Source: Parcubacteria group bacterium GW2011_GWA2_48_9 (GTDB lineage: Bacteria; Patescibacteriota; Patescibacteriia; UBA10025). From it: a DNA stretch of 32,600 bases. The stretch covers positions 1 to 32,600 of the forward strand of contig LCPQ01000016.1 in the NCBI GenBank assembly GCA_001003705.1, written 5' to 3'. Below are positions 7,481 to 15,845 of the stretch, in pieces. Numbering within the stretch: position 1 is the stretch's first letter; the number at the start of each line of letters is the position of its first letter. The notes under the pieces were generated by a model. It searched no databases, was not told the origin of the DNA, and worked only from the letters and a program-made list of their open reading frames with translations. Made by a program: the position numbers and the translations under genes.

Positions 7481-7509
7481 AGTATCCCGAAAAATGGGGA
7501 AAAATGCAA
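7481..7509 (-). promoter_or_regulatory. Possible ftsH promoter
   Basis: On the minus strand TTGCAT (7504-7509) and GATACT (7481-7486) are 17 nt apart in the 93-nt gap between the S1 gene and ftsH. Both boxes deviate from consensus, so support is moderate. Confidence 0.4.
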
Positions 7510-7521
7510 GTCGCGCTTTTT

Positions 7522-8694
7522 TTACTCCTTAATAGCCGTTGGCTCGTCGACAACAGGGGGGACGGGTTGATTTTGATCGGGCGCAGTTTCAGGTTTTTCG
7601 AGTGCTTTAAGCGACAGGCCAAGCCGGTGGTATTCAGGTTCGATCGATATGATTTTGAATTTTTTCGTATCACCGATCTTTGCAATATCCGATGGTGATA
7701 AAATGTGCTTATTTGCAAGTTCAGAGATATGCGCTAACCCATGAATATCGTCATCGAGCTCAACGAAAAGGCCGTATGGATTTACTTTTAAAATCTTCCC
7801 GGAGACTACCTGCCCTACTGTATAGCGCTTCACCGCATCTTTCCAGGGGTCTTCTTTCAACGATTTCATAGATAGAGAGATTTTTGAACCTTCTATCGCA
7901 ATAATTTTTGCCTTTACCTCATCTCCCACTTTAACTATATCGCGGGGGTTGTCGATGCGTTGCCAGGCAAGCTCCGAGATGTGAACTAGTCCCTCGAGGT
8001 GTGGGCCAAATTCTACAAATGCCCCGAAGTCAACGACACCGGTAATTTTTCCTTCAACAGCATCCCCAACCTTGTATTGTGATAGGACGCCCTGTTGCTC
8101 TTCTTCCCATGCGGCTTTTTCTGAAACGATGAGCTTACTATCGTTTTCATTGATGTCAATTACTTTGACCCGCATAGTATTTCCAGTGAACTTCATCAGT
8201 AGTTCGAGAATTCTATTCTTGTCCCCACCCTCTACACGGGGGTAATGTTCGACAGTTAACTGTGACACTGGTAAAAACCCTTCGATCCGGCCTACACGAA
8301 CCATTAATCCGCCTTTATTTGCGTCAGTTACAGGCACATCAATAATAGTTCCGTCATGCATCAAGTGTTCGAGCCCGCCCCAAGCTTTTTGATGGCCAGC
8401 TTGGCGGAATGAAAGTTCCAGCATGCCTTTTTCATTTTCGAGATCAAGTACGGTAGCTTGCGCCACATTACCCACTTGCAGTTCTCCGGTACCTTCTGAT
8501 TCGTCAAAAATTTCCTTGCCACGTACTATCCCCATGAGTACGCCTTGAATATCAATAAAGACTTCATTTTTTGATACGCTAATGACCTTCCCCTCGACCG
8601 TATCGCCCACCTTAGGTAACTGGGGCTGGTCGGGCGTAGCGAGGAGCGTATCCATTATGGTATCTTTTTGTTTTCCTAAAACCTGTGTATGCAT
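7522..8694 (-). CDS. rpsA: S1-domain RNA-binding protein (ribosomal protein bS1 type)
   Basis: Binds single-stranded mRNA, probably on the 30S subunit during initiation. The 390-residue protein holds four S1 (OB-fold) repeats at about residues 27-97, 112-193, 209-279 and 294-366. The third and fourth are the most canonical (VGDAVEGKITGVVDFGAFVE with GLVHISELAW; VGQVVSGKILKVNPYGLFVE with GLAHISEL). Escherichia coli S1 has six repeats, so this is a short form as in many other phyla. The tail (residues 367-390) is proline- and acid-rich. Start could be the drawn ATG at 8694 or the later in-frame ATG at 8655 (MDTLLATPDQ). The upstream region forms a hairpin that may control translation. Confidence 0.93.
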   Translation of the reverse strand: MHTQVLGKQKDTIMDTLLATPDQPQLPKVGDTVEGKVISVSKNEVFIDIQGVLMGIVRGKEIFDESEGTGELQVGNVAQATVLDLENEKGMLELSFRQAGHQKAWGGLEHLMHDGTIIDVPVTDANKGGLMVRVGRIEGFLPVSQLTVEHYPRVEGGDKNRILELLMKFTGNTMRVKVIDINENDSKLIVSEKAAWEEEQQGVLSQYKVGDAVEGKITGVVDFGAFVEFGPHLEGLVHISELAWQRIDNPRDIVKVGDEVKAKIIAIEGSKISLSMKSLKEDPWKDAVKRYTVGQVVSGKILKVNPYGLFVELDDDIHGLAHISELANKHILSPSDIAKIGDTKKFKIISIEPEYHRLGLSLKALEKPETAPDQNQPVPPVVDEPTAIKE

Positions 8695-8739
8695 ATGTTT
8701 GTTTCTTAATAATTATGCGTCAAAGAGTTTCCCCTTGGG

Positions 8740-8761
8740 AGGTTTCCCCACGGGCAAACCT
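8740..8761 (-). promoter_or_regulatory. Hairpin in the rpsA leader
   Basis: On the minus strand AGGTTT pairs with AAACCT around a GC-rich loop, and a second GGGGAAAC follows about 11 nt later, so the GGGGAAAC block is repeated. It lies about 45-65 nt upstream of the S1 start codon. S1 genes are known to be autoregulated through structured leaders in proteobacteria; a similar role here is inference only. Confidence 0.4.
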
Positions 8762-8834
8762 TTTTCTAGCGTGTTCTACAGCCTACATCAGTAAGTATTT
8801 TTTTGCAAGACTGCCAGGAGCCTGTGTAAAAAAA

Positions 8835-8863
8835 TTGACAATTACACCGAAATTTGGTATATT
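8835..8863 (+). promoter_or_regulatory. Strong promoter of the gene at 8878
   Basis: TTGACA (8835-8840), 17-nt spacer, TATATT (8858-8863). The transcript would begin near 8870, only about 8 nt before ATG 8878, so the mRNA is almost leaderless. This also rules out the longer reading frame that starts at 8854, inside the promoter. Confidence 0.75.
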
Positions 8864-8877
8864 ATAGCAACAAAGAT

Positions 8878-9978
8878 ATGGCAAATGTATTTCGTCCGAA
8901 GATAAAAATCGATACTGTCCGCGATACGGCACGAAAAATGGCCGCAACTCAAACTGGAAAGCAAATCAGCCAAACGAAATTCAAGCAGTTCCTTAAAACG
9001 GACAAAAGTACGCGCGGCATGGTTTTACGCTCCGGCTCCATGCATATTACGAAGACCCAAGCGCAGAAGTTTATGGGGACTGTGGTGAAAAAAATTGACG
9101 AAACGAAAGGTATGAAGCTCAGTATGTATGCGCGGAAGATGGGGATAAAACAGGGCAATGTTACGCCAATCGGACTGAAGAAAGCCTATGAAGCTGGAGC
9201 ACGCGCGGAGATAAAGGCAGAAGCGCCCACAGGACCTTCGAAGGAAGAGCTTGCACGGCAGCAGCGCATAGAACGTGGACGGCAAATTCTAAGCCGCCGT
9301 GACCGTGCGGAAGAAATCAGGAAAGAATATCAGGCGAGGACATCGCCACGTCCCACCTCTCCCACATATCAGCCAACACAGCTTATGCATGGGAGCGGCG
9401 CTGCCAGAGCTGGGCAGAGTAATGTCAGCTTATCACGCGCATCTACACTCACTGGCCGTCAGCGACCGGGAACTTCTTTGCGTGCAGGAGGAGAGGATGA
9501 CGCTAATGCCGTTGTCCTTTCTTTCCATAGCAAAGCCCGGATGCAGGAATTGTCCCTTTTGGGTGAAAAATTGGAAGAAACACTCAGGCGCGCTTTGGCT
9601 TCTGTGCCAATCATTCACCTACTGTCGAAGGTGAAGTCCATGAAGGCTCTCAGAACATTAGGATGGGAGTCCGGCAATATAGTGACTTCAGAATTTGCGA
9701 AAAAAATTGGAACGCGGTTCAATATCGAATATATTTTCTTTGGGACTATCCAGCATCAGCCCATCGGCGCACATGTGGAACTTTTTCTTTTTCTCATTTC
9801 GGAAAATAGTCTTCTGAAAGTCGCTGATATTGTTGAAGACTACCAGCATACCTTTGAAATTGAGAAACGTCTCACATGGCAAGTACAGAAGTTTTTCGAG
9901 GAAAAAAGCGATGAAACTTCAACCGGTTCGGACGTATCAATACCTTCGCCAACCGAAGCGGAAGATCTTCCGATATAG
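8878..9978 (+). CDS. Uncharacterised protein with basic N-terminus, linker and C-terminal alpha/beta domain
   Basis: A 366-residue protein of unknown function. Residues 1-120 are strongly basic and rich in Lys, Thr and Gln. Residues 130-215 form a low-complexity Arg/Ser/Thr/Pro linker. Residues 225-345 look like a compact alpha/beta domain (LLSKVKSMKALRTLGW; later FNIEYIFFGTIQ and HVELFLFLI) whose pattern recalls the lipoprotein-associated FlgO/CsgG/TolB-N type of domain, but there is no signal peptide, so that resemblance is weak. The tail is acidic and Ser/Thr-rich. ATG 8878 was chosen because the promoter -10 box ends at 8863. No Shine-Dalgarno is present. It is monocistronic, with double terminators behind it. 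The basic N-terminus suggests nucleic-acid contact, as inference. Confidence 0.75.
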   Translation: MANVFRPKIKIDTVRDTARKMAATQTGKQISQTKFKQFLKTDKSTRGMVLRSGSMHITKTQAQKFMGTVVKKIDETKGMKLSMYARKMGIKQGNVTPIGLKKAYEAGARAEIKAEAPTGPSKEELARQQRIERGRQILSRRDRAEEIRKEYQARTSPRPTSPTYQPTQLMHGSGAARAGQSNVSLSRASTLTGRQRPGTSLRAGGEDDANAVVLSFHSKARMQELSLLGEKLEETLRRALASVPIIHLLSKVKSMKALRTLGWESGNIVTSEFAKKIGTRFNIEYIFFGTIQHQPIGAHVELFLFLISENSLLKVADIVEDYQHTFEIEKRLTWQVQKFFEEKSDETSTGSDVSIPSPTEAEDLPI

Positions 9979-10046
9979 CTTCTTTACAAGTTTTTCTCTG
10001 TCTGTTGTACCCTAGTGTGAGAAGCCTTCAAAAACACCCAATATAG

Positions 10047-10103
10047 GCCCATTTTTAGGGCTTTTTCTGTGAATGGAGGGGGTTTACGAGTACCCCGTTT
10101 TTT
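10047..10103 (+). terminator. Two tandem rho-independent terminators
   Basis: First stem GCCC-ATTTTTA-GGGC then five T (10047-10066); second stem GGGGT/ACCCC then G and six T (10079-10103). They end the gene at 8878 and isolate it from the next unit. The remaining gap to 10158 has no visible gene. Confidence 0.75.
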
Positions 10104-10158
10104 GCTACCATATACGTACACTCATGATGTCGCTCACTAACGCACTAATGCATGGCAT

Positions 10159-10803
10159 ATGATCATCACGTGGCTTGGACAAGCCTGTTTTAAAATCCAA
10201 GCAAAAGACGTTACTATAGTCATAGACCCCTATGAAAATATTGGTTTGAAGCTGCCCAGGGTGACGGCAGACCTTTTATTAATTACTCACGGACACGATG
10301 ACCATGCGAATCGAAAAGGAGTTACCGGCACTCCATTCGTTATTGATGGGCCAGGGGAGTATGAGATAAAGAAGGTATTTGTATACGGGGTAAGTGGATA
10401 TCACGACGAAGACCAGGGAAAAAGCAGGGGCTTAGTCACTATGTACCGGATAGAGTGTGAGGGTTTAACAGTCGCGCATCTTGGTGACATTGGGACAAGC
10501 GATCTTACCCAGGAGCAGCTCGAGAAGCTGGAAGATGTGGATATTCTCATGATTCCCGTCGGCGGCGTATACACGGTTGACGCCAAAGGGGCTGCCAAAA
10601 TAGTGAACCATCTCGAACCGCGAATAGTCATTCCGATGCATTATCAGATTCCAGGCCTTACGCTCCAAAAAAAGTTGGACACAATTGACGGTTTTAGAAA
10701 AGAAATGGGTGGTAAAGGAGAAATACTAGATAAATTTCGCGTAATGAAACGTGACGTACCGCAGGAGGACATGCAGGTGGTGTATCTCAAACCGTTACCC
10801 TAG
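10159..10803 (+). CDS. Metallo-beta-lactamase-fold metal-dependent hydrolase
   Basis: A 214-residue member of the beta-lactamase-like superfamily (UPF0173/L-ascorbate-lactonase-like branch). It has the metal motif THGHDDH at residues 43-49 (H44, H46, D48, H49), a further Asp in AHLGDIG near residue 110 and His162 in IPMHYQ. These ligands would bind two metal ions. The family contains many hydrolases of unknown substrate, so no specific reaction can be given. It starts at ATG 10159 without a strong ribosome binding site and is followed after 6 nt by a small membrane-protein gene and gyrA, which suggests co-transcription. Confidence 0.88.
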   Translation: MIITWLGQACFKIQAKDVTIVIDPYENIGLKLPRVTADLLLITHGHDDHANRKGVTGTPFVIDGPGEYEIKKVFVYGVSGYHDEDQGKSRGLVTMYRIECEGLTVAHLGDIGTSDLTQEQLEKLEDVDILMIPVGGVYTVDAKGAAKIVNHLEPRIVIPMHYQIPGLTLQKKLDTIDGFRKEMGGKGEILDKFRVMKRDVPQEDMQVVYLKPLP

Positions 10804-10809
10804 ACATCT

Positions 10810-11139
10810 GTGTCTGCTCGTACGCCAGCACAAGTTCGTGTCCCCTCCTCACCTTCCTCTAGCCAACATCTTGAAGTGAAGAAACGCCGCCTGTTTTTCT
10901 ATGTAAGTGGGACGCTCATCGTGATCATCTTGATTTGGCTACTCACGAATCCGTTCGCAACTAACGATTCTTCCGAGAACGGATTTAAGAAACTCTTCGG
11001 AGGTTTTAAAGATTTTTTTTCGACAATTGAGGAGTCATTCTCAAACCGTCCCGGGACTGATACGGATACCAATACAATACAAAACGATGAATACATCAAC
11101 AAAGTAGAGAATGATCTTTTTCCACAGTTTGAAGAGTAA
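10810..11139 (+). CDS. Small single-pass membrane protein upstream of gyrA
   Basis: A 109-residue protein from GTG 10810. Residues 1-25 are Ser/Pro-rich and basic near KKRR, residues 27-46 ([20 protein letters not shown]) are a membrane helix, and the remaining residues are polar, acidic and probably extracytoplasmic with a Thr/Asp-rich stretch. I do not recognise the family. Its TAA stop overlaps the gyrA ATG by one base (TAATG), indicating translational coupling with gyrA. No strong Shine-Dalgarno is seen for the GTG, so the exact start is uncertain. Confidence 0.65.
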   Translation: MSARTPAQVRVPSSPSSSQHLEVKKRRLFFYVSGTLIVIILIWLLTNPFATNDSSENGFKKLFGGFKDFFSTIEESFSNRPGTDTDTNTIQNDEYINKVENDLFPQFEE

Positions 11140-13613
11140 TGCCTATGTTGGATAAGAAAAAAATTGAAGTGAATACTTTCGCGAAGGCTATTACCCAGCG
11201 TCCGATTGTGCTGGAGATGGAAGAGTCTTATCTCGATTATGCAATGTCTGTCATTGTGTCACGCGCATTGCCCGATGTTCGAGACGGCTTAAAACCGGTA
11301 CATCGGCGTATCCTGTATGCAATGTGGAATATTGGTTTACGCAATAGTGCAAAATTCAGGAAGTCTGCTACCGTTGTCGGCGAAGTACTGGGTAAATATC
11401 ATCCGCATGGCGATTCGTCAGTCTACGACGCGTTAGTTCGTCTCGCACAGGATTTTTCTATGCGGTATCCATTGGTTCATGGTCAAGGGAACTTTGGTTC
11501 AATGGATGGTGACGCAGCCGCCGCTATGCGATACACTGAGGCGAAACTGACGCGAATCGCTGAAGAAATGCTGTATGACATCGAGAAAGACACCGTTAAT
11601 TTCATGCCGAATTATGACGGCAACCAGAGGGAACCCCGTATTCTTCCCTCGAAGCTTCCAAACTTGCTCTTGAGCGGTACGGTTGGCATCGCTGTCGGTA
11701 TGGCGACTAATGTTCCTCCCCACAACTTATCCGAACTCATCGATGGCGTGATACACATTATCGATAACCCTGACGCATCCATTGAGGATCTCATGCAGTT
11801 CGTGAAGGGACCCGATTTTCCGACTGGCGGAATTATTTTTAACATTCACGATATACGCACTGCCTATGCGACAGGAAAGGGATCGATAGTCATGCGGGCA
11901 AAAACCGATATCCAGGAGATGCCAAACGGTTTTACTATTGTTGTTAACGAGATCCCCTATCAGGTCAATAAGGCTGACCTGCTGGCCAATATCGCCGAGT
12001 TAGTCAAAGACAAGAAAATAGATGGCATCAAAGATCTCCGCGACGAATCGGACCGGGACGGTGTGCGCGTTGTCATTGAGCTAAAAAGGGAGGCCTATCC
12101 GCGAAAAGTGCTCAACCGTTTGTTTCAGCTGACGAATCTTCAGACCTCATTCCATGTCAACATGCTTGCCCTCGTTGACGGGATCCAACCGCGAGTACTG
12201 ACCTTAAAGATGGCTCTTGAAGAACACTTGAAGCATCGCAAGGAAGTGATTAGGCGGAGGACGACCTATGATCTTGAGCGCGCGAAGGAGCGTGCGCATA
12301 TTCTAGAAGGCTTGCGTATTGCGCTCGTTAAGATCGATGCTGTCATCAAGACTATCAAACAATCCCGTGATCGCGATGAGGCGAAAACGAACCTCATAAA
12401 GCAATTCAAGCTTTCTGAGCGGCAGGCGATTGCGATCCTTGAAATGAAACTCCAGCAGTTGGCAAATCTCGAGCGGTTGAAAGTGGAACAAGAGTACAAG
12501 GAAAAACAGAAACTCATTCAAGATCTCCAGGCAATACTGAAAAGTGATAAACGAGTTCTGGGTCTCATTAAAGATGAGCTGCTTCAGCTGAAAGAACGCT
12601 TTGGTGACAGTCGCCGCACTGAAGTTCAAGCGAATCCGGTCGGCGAATTCTCACAGGAGGACTTAATACCCAATGAAGCGACTGTGGTTGTAGTCACCCA
12701 CGACGGATATGTTAAACGTTTAGCACCTGAGACGTTTAAACGCCAAGGCAGAGGCGGAAAAGGGGTTATCGGTCTGACGACGAAAGAACATGATGCCGTC
12801 GAGCAGCTCGTGGCTACCATGACGCATGCCGACCTATTGTTTTTCACCAGTAGAGGTCGCGTTTTCCAATTAAAAGCATATGATGTGCCTGTTGCTTCTA
12901 GGACGGCAAAAGGGCAGGCGCTGGTGAATTTCCTCCAGCTAGGTCCTGATGAGCGCGTAACATCCGTAGACTCACTTAAAGAGTTGAAAGAATACAAACA
13001 TCTTGCCATGGTGACGCTGAAAGGCGTCATTAAACGCGTCCATATTGAAGATTTCACTAATGTTCGCCGGTCAGGGTTAATTGCTATTCGTTTGCGGAAA
13101 GATGATACGCTCCAGTGGGTGCTTCCCACTACTGGAAATGATGATATTGCCATCACGAGCGCAAACGGGCAGGCAATTAGATTTAGAGAGCGACAGGTGC
13201 GTGTCATGGGACGAAATGCCAGCGGTGTCCGTGGCATTCGACTCCGGAAAGGCGACATGGTAGCTGGACTCGCGATCATAGAGGGCGGCAAGGTAAGCCA
13301 GGGTGAACAGCTTCTCGTAGTTATGAAAAACGGCTTTGGCAAACGCACGAATCTATCAAGCTATAAAGTCCAGGGCCGCGGCGGCTCAGGCGTTAAGACT
13401 GCAAAAACTACCCCGAAAACGGGTGCTATCATTGCGGCATTTACTGTGAATGCAAAACAAGAACAGGAAGACATCGTCATCATGTCAGATAAAGGGCAGG
13501 TGATCCGCTTACCACTGAAATCAGTTTCAGTATTAGGCCGTGCAACGCAGGGTGTGCGTCTCATGCGCTTTTCTGAGCCGGGGGACGGTGTTGCCACAGT
13601 GACATTTGTATAG
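11139..13613 (+). CDS. gyrA: DNA gyrase subunit A
   Basis: Breakage-reunion subunit of DNA gyrase, acting with GyrB (not in the window) to introduce negative supercoils. The 824-residue protein has the winged-helix region with [15 protein letters not shown], the catalytic tyrosine Y132 in [10 protein letters not shown], and a C-terminal six-bladed beta-pinwheel. The pinwheel contains a GyrA box QGRGGKG near residue 535, which separates GyrA from ParC, although its second residue is Gly rather than Arg. Residues equivalent to E. coli Ser83 and Asp87 are Ser93 and Asp97, the quinolone-sensitive state. ATG 11139 overlaps the preceding stop; a second ATG two codons later is also possible. Confidence 0.97.
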   Translation: MPMLDKKKIEVNTFAKAITQRPIVLEMEESYLDYAMSVIVSRALPDVRDGLKPVHRRILYAMWNIGLRNSAKFRKSATVVGEVLGKYHPHGDSSVYDALVRLAQDFSMRYPLVHGQGNFGSMDGDAAAAMRYTEAKLTRIAEEMLYDIEKDTVNFMPNYDGNQREPRILPSKLPNLLLSGTVGIAVGMATNVPPHNLSELIDGVIHIIDNPDASIEDLMQFVKGPDFPTGGIIFNIHDIRTAYATGKGSIVMRAKTDIQEMPNGFTIVVNEIPYQVNKADLLANIAELVKDKKIDGIKDLRDESDRDGVRVVIELKREAYPRKVLNRLFQLTNLQTSFHVNMLALVDGIQPRVLTLKMALEEHLKHRKEVIRRRTTYDLERAKERAHILEGLRIALVKIDAVIKTIKQSRDRDEAKTNLIKQFKLSERQAIAILEMKLQQLANLERLKVEQEYKEKQKLIQDLQAILKSDKRVLGLIKDELLQLKERFGDSRRTEVQANPVGEFSQEDLIPNEATVVVVTHDGYVKRLAPETFKRQGRGGKGVIGLTTKEHDAVEQLVATMTHADLLFFTSRGRVFQLKAYDVPVASRTAKGQALVNFLQLGPDERVTSVDSLKELKEYKHLAMVTLKGVIKRVHIEDFTNVRRSGLIAIRLRKDDTLQWVLPTTGNDDIAITSANGQAIRFRERQVRVMGRNASGVRGIRLRKGDMVAGLAIIEGGKVSQGEQLLVVMKNGFGKRTNLSSYKVQGRGGSGVKTAKTTPKTGAIIAAFTVNAKQEQEDIVIMSDKGQVIRLPLKSVSVLGRATQGVRLMRFSEPGDGVATVTFV

Positions 13614-13645
13614 TAGGATCAACCGACCTACCTCTTACCAAGCGC

Positions 13646-13674
13646 TTATCAAACCATCTATAACCTTTTATACT
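13646..13674 (+). promoter_or_regulatory. rpmF promoter giving a near-leaderless mRNA
   Basis: TTATCA (13646-13651), 17-nt spacer, TATACT (13669-13674). The predicted start site near 13681 is about 4 nt before ATG 13685. Confidence 0.55.
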
Positions 13675-13684
13675 GCAAAGTGAT

Positions 13685-13921
13685 ATGGGATTACCAGCGA
13701 AACGCCGAACAAACCAGTCTAAACGCGAACGAGCTTCACATTTTGCGCTAAAACCTTTAACGCTCACGTCCTGTCCGAAATGCAAGAAACGCATCAAACC
13801 GCATCACGTTTGTCCGTACTGTGGGTATTATCGTGGGCATGACGTATTGAAGTTGGATACCAAAGCAGAGCGGAAACGAGCGAAGGAAAAGAAACGCGAG
13901 GACAAAGCAAAAAATCAGTAA
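13685..13921 (+). CDS. rpmF: Large ribosomal subunit protein bL32
   Basis: Component of the 50S subunit. The 78-residue protein begins with the family hallmark [18 protein letters not shown], has a zinc ribbon made by CPKC (about residues 30-33) and CPYCGYYRG (about 43-51), and ends in a long Lys/Glu-rich tail. All four zinc cysteines are present, so this is the zinc-binding form. It is usually about 57-60 residues, so the charged tail is an extension. It has its own promoter, then nusB follows after 17 nt. Confidence 0.96.
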   Translation: MGLPAKRRTNQSKRERASHFALKPLTLTSCPKCKKRIKPHHVCPYCGYYRGHDVLKLDTKAERKRAKEKKREDKAKNQ

Positions 13922-13938
13922 TTACAGTCATTCCACAT

Positions 13939-14433
13939 ATGTCCAACCGCCATCTTGCTCGAACGATAGCTATGCAGTCGCTCTACGAGTGGGACTTTAA
14001 CCACTCTGCAGCGGAAGCGGCGGGTGAACTGGTAAAGCGAAACATTGTCGACTTTGCCGCTGATTTCGATGATAATGGTTTTGCTGAACGTCTCGTCAAA
14101 GGTGTCGTGAAGCACCTCGAAGAGATTAACAGTCTTATCATCGAGTACGCACCTGAATGGCCACTTGATCAGATTACGACGGTTGACCGTAATGTATTAC
14201 GGATCGGCATTTTTGAACTCAAATTTTCGGGCGGAGAGATACCTCCTAAGGTAGCTATCAATGAAGCCATCGAACTTGCTAAGACGTTTGGCGGTGAATC
14301 GTCAGGAAAGTTTGTGAATGGCGTACTCGGCACCATATATAAAAAGATGTTGGAAAAGGGCGAGGCAATCATTACCGAAGAAAAACATGGACAGCGCAAC
14401 GAACAGCCGCCCACGGTGTCCATGCCGGAGTAA
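13939..14433 (+). CDS. nusB: Transcription antitermination factor NusB
   Basis: All-helical RNA-binding protein that with NusE/S10 binds boxA in rRNA leaders and allows full rRNA transcription. The 164-residue protein shows the family pattern [17 protein letters not shown] at the N-terminus, [18 protein letters not shown] in the middle, and [30 protein letters not shown] in the C-terminal half. A polar extension of about 25 residues follows the core. It lies between rpmF and rnc, all connected with ribosome assembly and rRNA maturation. Confidence 0.95.
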   Translation: MSNRHLARTIAMQSLYEWDFNHSAAEAAGELVKRNIVDFAADFDDNGFAERLVKGVVKHLEEINSLIIEYAPEWPLDQITTVDRNVLRIGIFELKFSGGEIPPKVAINEAIELAKTFGGESSGKFVNGVLGTIYKKMLEKGEAIITEEKHGQRNEQPPTVSMPE

Positions 14434-14449
14434 TTAGAGTGATTTGACG

Positions 14450-15145
14450 ATGTTGGAGAAAGATTTTTCCCACTTAGAGCAAAAGCTCGGCGTAACATTC
14501 TCAAACAAGGACCTGCTGAATCAAGCGATGGTCCATCGTTCGTATTTGAATGAACATCCACGATTTGCATTGAATAATAACGAACGACTGGAATTTCTCG
14601 GCGACGCGGTGCTTGAGCTGGTGGTCACGGAGTATCTCTATCAGACATACCCAAACCCCGAAGGTGAACTCACCAATTGGCGGGCAAGTTTGGTAAATGC
14701 AAAAATGCTTGCGGAGCTCGCGCGGACATTTGACCTCGACCACTATCTCTACTTAAGCCGGGGTGAACAAAAGGACAAAAAAAGCAAAGCGCGGACATTT
14801 ATTCTCGCCGACGCATTTGAAGCGCTCATTGGCTCGATGTACCTTGACCAAGGGTGGCAGGTGACGCAGGAATTTATCGTCAAGCATTTAATTCCGCATC
14901 TGCGCGTCATTCTCGAAAACCATCTCTACGAGGATCCGAAGAGCCATTTCCAGGAGTTCGCACAGGAAAAAACGGGCATCACGCCTTCATATAGAGTGTT
15001 GCACGAATCTGGCCCCGATCATGCACGGAAATTCCGTATTGGCATTTATATCGGCGAAGAATTGATTGCTGAAGGCGAGGGCACGTCGAAGCAGGAAGCG
15101 CAGGTGCGGGCAGCGGAAAACGCGCTGGAAGTGAAAGGCTGGTAA
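14450..15145 (+). CDS. rnc: Ribonuclease III
   Basis: Double-strand-specific endonuclease that cuts rRNA precursors and structured mRNAs. The catalytic domain has the signature ERLEFLGDAV at residues 45-54 and the second acidic site DAFEALIGS at 121-129, so E48, D52, D121 and E124 are in place. A dsRNA-binding domain fills about residues 163-231 (DPKSHFQEFAQEK to GEGTSKQEAQVRAAENAL). Total 231 residues, the usual length. ATG 14450 is preferred; an in-frame TTG at 14444 would add two residues. It starts 16 nt after nusB. Confidence 0.95.
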   Translation: MLEKDFSHLEQKLGVTFSNKDLLNQAMVHRSYLNEHPRFALNNNERLEFLGDAVLELVVTEYLYQTYPNPEGELTNWRASLVNAKMLAELARTFDLDHYLYLSRGEQKDKKSKARTFILADAFEALIGSMYLDQGWQVTQEFIVKHLIPHLRVILENHLYEDPKSHFQEFAQEKTGITPSYRVLHESGPDHARKFRIGIYIGEELIAEGEGTSKQEAQVRAAENALEVKGW

Positions 15146-15235
15146 GTCACCAGAAGCAAAAGAGCATAAGAACCGAATAGATATCACCTATTGTGGCCCC
15201 GTTTGTTTTACCCCGGACCGCTTTGTTCAGGGGGT

Positions 15236-15264
15236 TTGACGTACTGCTTATCAAGAGATATTCT
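15236..15264 (+). promoter_or_regulatory. Promoter of the gene at 15324
   Basis: TTGACG (15236-15241), 17-nt spacer, TATTCT (15259-15264). The preceding bases are GGGGGT, loosely like the GGGGTTGACA seen at the repeat ends. Confidence 0.65.
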
Positions 15265-15323
15265 CCAACATAGAAAAAGCGAAACACAAAGGTGGTATTT
15301 GTCCCACCACAAGGGAGGGGTCG

Positions 15324-15692
15324 ATGTCAGAACGCAGTGGTATGGAAACTCTTGACGGCAAGGTTGTCGCTATGTTTCCACAGAAGGGATGCATTGCCGT
15401 GAAGTTGTTTGTAGGAACGCTCGTGCCGGGCGCAAAGCTGGACTTTTCGAAGCCGCGCACCTCCGGATCAGAGGGAGACTTCGAACTTCAGGCGTCCGTT
15501 GTCTCGATCGAAGTTGACCGCCGCCCGGTCAATGCAATTTGCGTCGTCCGGAACAAAGACGGCAGCAAACATGCAGAAGTGATTTTCCAAGGTTCGTGTG
15601 AGCCCACTCAACACAAGGATCGCAGATGCGGCATTCGCTTGAGTCGAGGGCCGTTACCACCCAACAATGCCAGTGTCTTACAGGCAAACTGA
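15324..15692 (+). CDS. Small beta-barrel protein resembling EF-Tu domain 2, stand-alone unit
   Basis: A 122-residue protein. The pattern LDGKVVAMFPQKGCIAVKL, then LVPGAKLDF, then FELQASVVSIEVDRRPV matches the translation-factor beta-barrel (EF-Tu domain 2-like) in short 'elongation factor-like' proteins that lack a GTPase domain. Function is unknown; RNA or protein binding is inference. The C-terminal 45 residues are polar with two Cys and do not match the barrel. Start is secure: AAGGGAGGGG at 15311-15320 precedes ATG by 3 nt. The unit has its own promoter (15236) and terminator (15714), and its base use is richer in G and C than the neighbouring rnc. Confidence 0.65.
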   Translation: MSERSGMETLDGKVVAMFPQKGCIAVKLFVGTLVPGAKLDFSKPRTSGSEGDFELQASVVSIEVDRRPVNAICVVRNKDGSKHAEVIFQGSCEPTQHKDRRCGIRLSRGPLPPNNASVLQAN

Positions 15693-15713
15693 ACATTTCC
15701 CGAACATATCGAT

Positions 15714-15744
15714 AGCGCGTCGACAGATCACGGCGCGCTTTTTC
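15714..15744 (+). terminator. Rho-independent terminator after the beta-barrel gene
   Basis: AGCGCG (15714-15719) pairs with CGCGCT (15734-15739), followed by a T-rich tract. The next promoter starts 5 nt further on. Confidence 0.8.
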
Positions 15745-15748
15745 TTAT

Positions 15749-15776
15749 TTGACATCAGCTACTTCCGTGATACAGT
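15749..15776 (+). promoter_or_regulatory. purD promoter
   Basis: TTGACA (15749-15754), 16-nt spacer, TACAGT (15771-15776). The -10 surroundings match the promoter at 3872-3900. Confidence 0.65.
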
Positions 15777-15845
15777 GAGGTTCTCAAAATCGAAATAACA
15801 TTGTTGCTTTGCCAATACTGTTAGCCAACCGAAAGTGAGGTAAGC

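Noticed and set aside
8854-8877. Earlier start for the gene at 8878
   Set aside because: This start lies upstream of and within the -10 box TATATT, so it could not be on the transcript made from the clear promoter.
12626-13348. 240-codon open frame opposite gyrA
   Set aside because: It lies fully inside gyrA on the other strand, has Ser/Arg-rich composition with no motif and no ribosome binding site.
15190-15241. Possible degenerate fourth copy of the GTCAACCCCG element (GGCCCCGTTTG ... GGGGGTTTGAC)
   Set aside because: Only the right-end GGGGGTTTGAC is similar; the left arm does not pair and the inner conserved block is missing.
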